NCBI GenBank assembly: GCA_021767985.1
Contig: JAASSH010000125.1
Coordinates: 1 to 6,581 of the forward strand
From: Gammaproteobacteria bacterium
Lineage (GTDB): Bacteria; Pseudomonadota; Gammaproteobacteria; GCA-001735895
Direction of reading: 5' to 3'
DNA length: 6,581 nucleotides
Part shown: positions 4,569 through 6,581 of the stretch, one piece after another
Layout of the letters: each line of letters opens with the position of its first letter
Position numbering within the stretch: the first letter of the stretch is position 1
Translations under genes and position numbers: made by a program
The notes under the pieces: model-generated
What the model was told of the DNA's origin: nothing
Seen by the model: the letters and a program-made list of their open reading frames with translations, nothing else
Databases searched by the model: none

Positions 4569-6416
4569 ATGAGCACGCAACGAGATAACCTGCGAAATAT
4601 CGCAATCATCGCGCATGTCGATCACGGAAAAACCACCCTGGTCGATCAACTGCTGCGCCAATCCGGCACGCTGGACAGCCGTGCCGACGACAGCGAGCGC
4701 GTGATGGACTCGAACGAGCTGGAAAAGGAACGCGGCATTACGATCCTGTCCAAGAACACCGCCATCAACTGGCAACAACCGGGCAACGGGCAGGAGTTCC
4801 GCATCAATATCGTCGATACGCCGGGGCACGCCGATTTCGGCGGCGAGGTCGAGCGTATCCTGTCGATGGTGGACTCGGTGCTATTGCTGGTGGACGCGGT
4901 CGAGGGACCGATGCCGCAAACCCGCTTCGTCACGCAGAAGGCCTTCGCCATGGGCTTTACGCCGATCGTCGTGATCAACAAGATCGATCGCAACGGCGCG
5001 CGCCCCGACTGGGTCATCGACCAGGTGTTCGATCTGTTCGACCGGCTCGGCGCCACCGAAGAGCAGCTCGACTTCCCGGTAATCTACGCCTCGGCACTAA
5101 ACGGGTACGCCAGCGACAACGACCAGGATCGCAGCGGCGACATGACGCCGCTGTTCGAAGCGATCGTCGAATACGTCGAACCGCCCAGCGTCGAGGTCGA
5201 AGGCCCGTTCCAGTTGCAGGTATCGAGCCTCGACTACGATAGCTACAAGGGCGTACTCGGCATCGGCCGCATCACCCGTGGCCAGATAGCACGCAACAGC
5301 GCGATCAAGATTATCGATACCGACGGCAGGGTCCGCGACGGCCGCATGATGCAGCTGTTCGGCTTTGACGGGCTGCAGCGCATCGAGGTCGAATCCGCCC
5401 AGGCCGGCGACATCATCGTATTCTCGGGCATCGATCCATTATTCATTTCCGACACCCTGTGCGATCGCAACCAGGTCGAGGCGCTGCCGCCGCTGACAGT
5501 CGACGAACCCACCGTCAGCATGACCTTCAGCGTCAACAGTTCCCCCTTCTGCGGCCAGGACGGGAAATTCCTGACCTCGCGCCAGATCGAAGAACGCCTG
5601 CGGCGCGAGTGCCTGCATAACGTCGCGCTGCGCGTGGAGCAGCTGGCCGATGCCGACAAGTTTCGCGTCAGCGGGCGTGGCGAGCTGCACCTCGGCATCC
5701 TGATCGAAAACATGCGGCGCGAGGGTTTCGAGCTGTCGGTATCCCGTCCCGAAGTCATTGTTCGAGAGATCGACGGCGAGCCCTGCGAACCCTACGAGCA
5801 GCTGACCGTCGACGTCGAGGAGCAGAACCAGGGCGCGGTGATGGAAGCGCTCGGCAAGCGCAAGGCCGAACTCAAGGATATGCTGCCCGACGGCAACGGC
5901 CGGGTGCGCATCGACTACGTGATTCCGTCACGCGGCCTGATCGGCTTCCAGGCCGAGTTCCTGACCTTAAGCTCGGGCAGCGGTCTGATTTACCATGTGT
6001 TCGACCACTATGGCCCGAAGATCGATGGCGCTATCGGTCAGCGCCAGAACGGCGTATTGATTTCGACCGCAACCGGCAAGGCGCTGGCTTACGCGCTGTT
6101 CAACCTGCAGGAGCGCGGGCGCCTGATGATCGGCCACGCGGAACCGGTTTACGAGGGCATGGTGGTCGGCATTCACAGCCGCGCCAACGATCTCGTGGTT
6201 AACCCGCTCAAGGCCAAGCAGCTGACCAATATCCGTGCCGCCGGTACTGACGAGAACCTGATTCTGACCAAGCCGGTACGGATGACGCTGGAGCAGGCGC
6301 TCGAGTTTATCGACGACGACGAACTGGTCGAAGTCACGCCGAAGAATATCCGTATTCGCAAGAAACTGTTGCTCGAGCACGAGCGCAAGCGCGCTGCTCG
6401 CAGTAGCGCCGCCTGA
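4569..6416 (+). CDS. typA: Ribosome-associated translational GTPase TypA/BipA
   Basis: 615 residues, full length for the family. TypA/BipA is an EF-G-like cytoplasmic GTPase that binds the ribosome and supports large-subunit assembly and translation under cold or other stress. GTPase motifs: P-loop [10 protein letters not shown] (residues 15-24), switch I ERGITI (54-59), DTPGHADF (83-90), NKID (137-140) and SAL (175-177). After the G domain come the beta-barrel domain II (starting near [15 protein letters not shown]), the EF-G-like alpha/beta domains ([35 protein letters not shown]) and the TypA-specific C-terminal domain ([30 protein letters not shown]). All key residues appear intact. ATG 4569 is the family start, although the preceding CCCTGTAATCCCCT has no Shine-Dalgarno. 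The gene has its own promoter and appears monocistronic. Confidence 0.98.
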   Translation: MSTQRDNLRNIAIIAHVDHGKTTLVDQLLRQSGTLDSRADDSERVMDSNELEKERGITILSKNTAINWQQPGNGQEFRINIVDTPGHADFGGEVERILSMVDSVLLLVDAVEGPMPQTRFVTQKAFAMGFTPIVVINKIDRNGARPDWVIDQVFDLFDRLGATEEQLDFPVIYASALNGYASDNDQDRSGDMTPLFEAIVEYVEPPSVEVEGPFQLQVSSLDYDSYKGVLGIGRITRGQIARNSAIKIIDTDGRVRDGRMMQLFGFDGLQRIEVESAQAGDIIVFSGIDPLFISDTLCDRNQVEALPPLTVDEPTVSMTFSVNSSPFCGQDGKFLTSRQIEERLRRECLHNVALRVEQLADADKFRVSGRGELHLGILIENMRREGFELSVSRPEVIVREIDGEPCEPYEQLTVDVEEQNQGAVMEALGKRKAELKDMLPDGNGRVRIDYVIPSRGLIGFQAEFLTLSSGSGLIYHVFDHYGPKIDGAIGQRQNGVLISTATGKALAYALFNLQERGRLMIGHAEPVYEGMVVGIHSRANDLVVNPLKAKQLTNIRAAGTDENLILTKPVRMTLEQALEFIDDDELVEVTPKNIRIRKKLLLEHERKRAARSSAA

Positions 6417-6437
6417 ACCCCCGGAATTAGTGTGCTT

Positions 6438-6464
6438 TTGTTGACCGGCACGCCCCTCTATAAT
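6438..6464 (+). promoter_or_regulatory. Candidate promoter for the last gene
   Basis: A perfect TATAAT lies at 6459-6464. The best -35 choices are TTGTTG at 6438-6443 (15 bp spacer) or TTTGTT at 6437-6442 (16 bp). The better-looking TTGACC at 6441-6446 is too close, at 12 bp. The start would be near 6471, about 25 nt before ATG 6496, so the last gene is probably transcribed separately from typA. Confidence 0.5.
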
Positions 6465-6495
6465 CACGCGGTATTACAAGACTGAAACTCCGCGC

Positions 6496-6581
6496 ATGAC
6501 GTTTTTTCTCAAGCTGCGCCACTGGGAGCTGTTCCTGATGCTGGCGTTGCCGACCATCATGAGCCTGATGTTCGACCTCCC
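6496..6581 (+). CDS. N-terminus of a probable membrane protein, cut by the window end
   Basis: ATG 6496 opens a frame that stays open to the window edge (28 codons). The residues are a short basic, aromatic start (MTFFLKLRHWELF) followed by a hydrophobic stretch (LFLMLALPTIMSLMFDL), as in the first transmembrane helix of an inner-membrane protein. The upstream promoter candidate supports a real gene. Too little is visible to name a family. The Shine-Dalgarno is weak. Confidence 0.55.
   Translation, partial: MTFFLKLRHWELFLMLALPTIMSLMFDL

Noticed and set aside
1..6581. Large frames on the minus strand opposite apbE, BLUF, TSUP, bcp and typA
   Set aside because: They mirror strongly coding + strand genes in GC-rich DNA and show no recognisable domains.

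Overview
The window looks like chromosomal DNA of a gammaproteobacterium, probably an uncultured or marine lineage. This is an inference: base composition is moderately GC-rich, promoters are sigma70-like, the TypA and Bcp sequences are proteobacterial in style, and repeats beginning GGGGTCAGA sit between genes. No rRNA, tRNA, CRISPR array, transposase gene or prophage gene is visible. All recognised genes are on the + strand.

Layout: (1) 2-520, the 3' end of a DUF3570 outer-membrane-type beta-barrel gene, cut by the window edge. (2) 648-1523, a short ApbE-type FAD:protein FMN transferase with its own likely promoter in the gap. Together these look like the tail of an envelope redox/flavinylation cluster. 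(3) 1685-2116, a single-domain BLUF blue-light photoreceptor. It is preceded by a TTGACA promoter candidate and two palindromes that could be operators, and it looks more AT-rich than its neighbours. (4) 2292-3044, a TSUP (TauE/SafE) membrane transporter. (5) 3140-3601, an unrecognised small secreted protein. Its -10 box lies 10 bp downstream of two tandem 11-bp repeats, the geometry of a PhoB/OmpR-type activator site. (6) Two hairpins at 3607-3664, then 3804-4271, a Bcp/PrxQ peroxiredoxin lacking the usual resolving cysteine, with its own promoter. (7) 4272-4568, a gene-free stretch dominated by two large inverted-repeat elements that share the arm consensus GGGGTCAGANCAAAAAT. (8) 4569-6416, typA/bipA, complete, behind a strong promoter. 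(9) 6496-6581, the start of a probable membrane protein that runs off the end.

Apart from the DUF3570/ApbE pair, the genes appear to be separate transcription units rather than one operon. Gaps are 80 to 300 bp and several carry their own promoter-like motifs. No complete new system is evident. The observations most worth following are the paired GGGGTCAGA elements, whose arms covary and share a mismatch at the same stem position; the 11-bp direct-repeat operator candidate; and the palindromes ahead of the BLUF gene.
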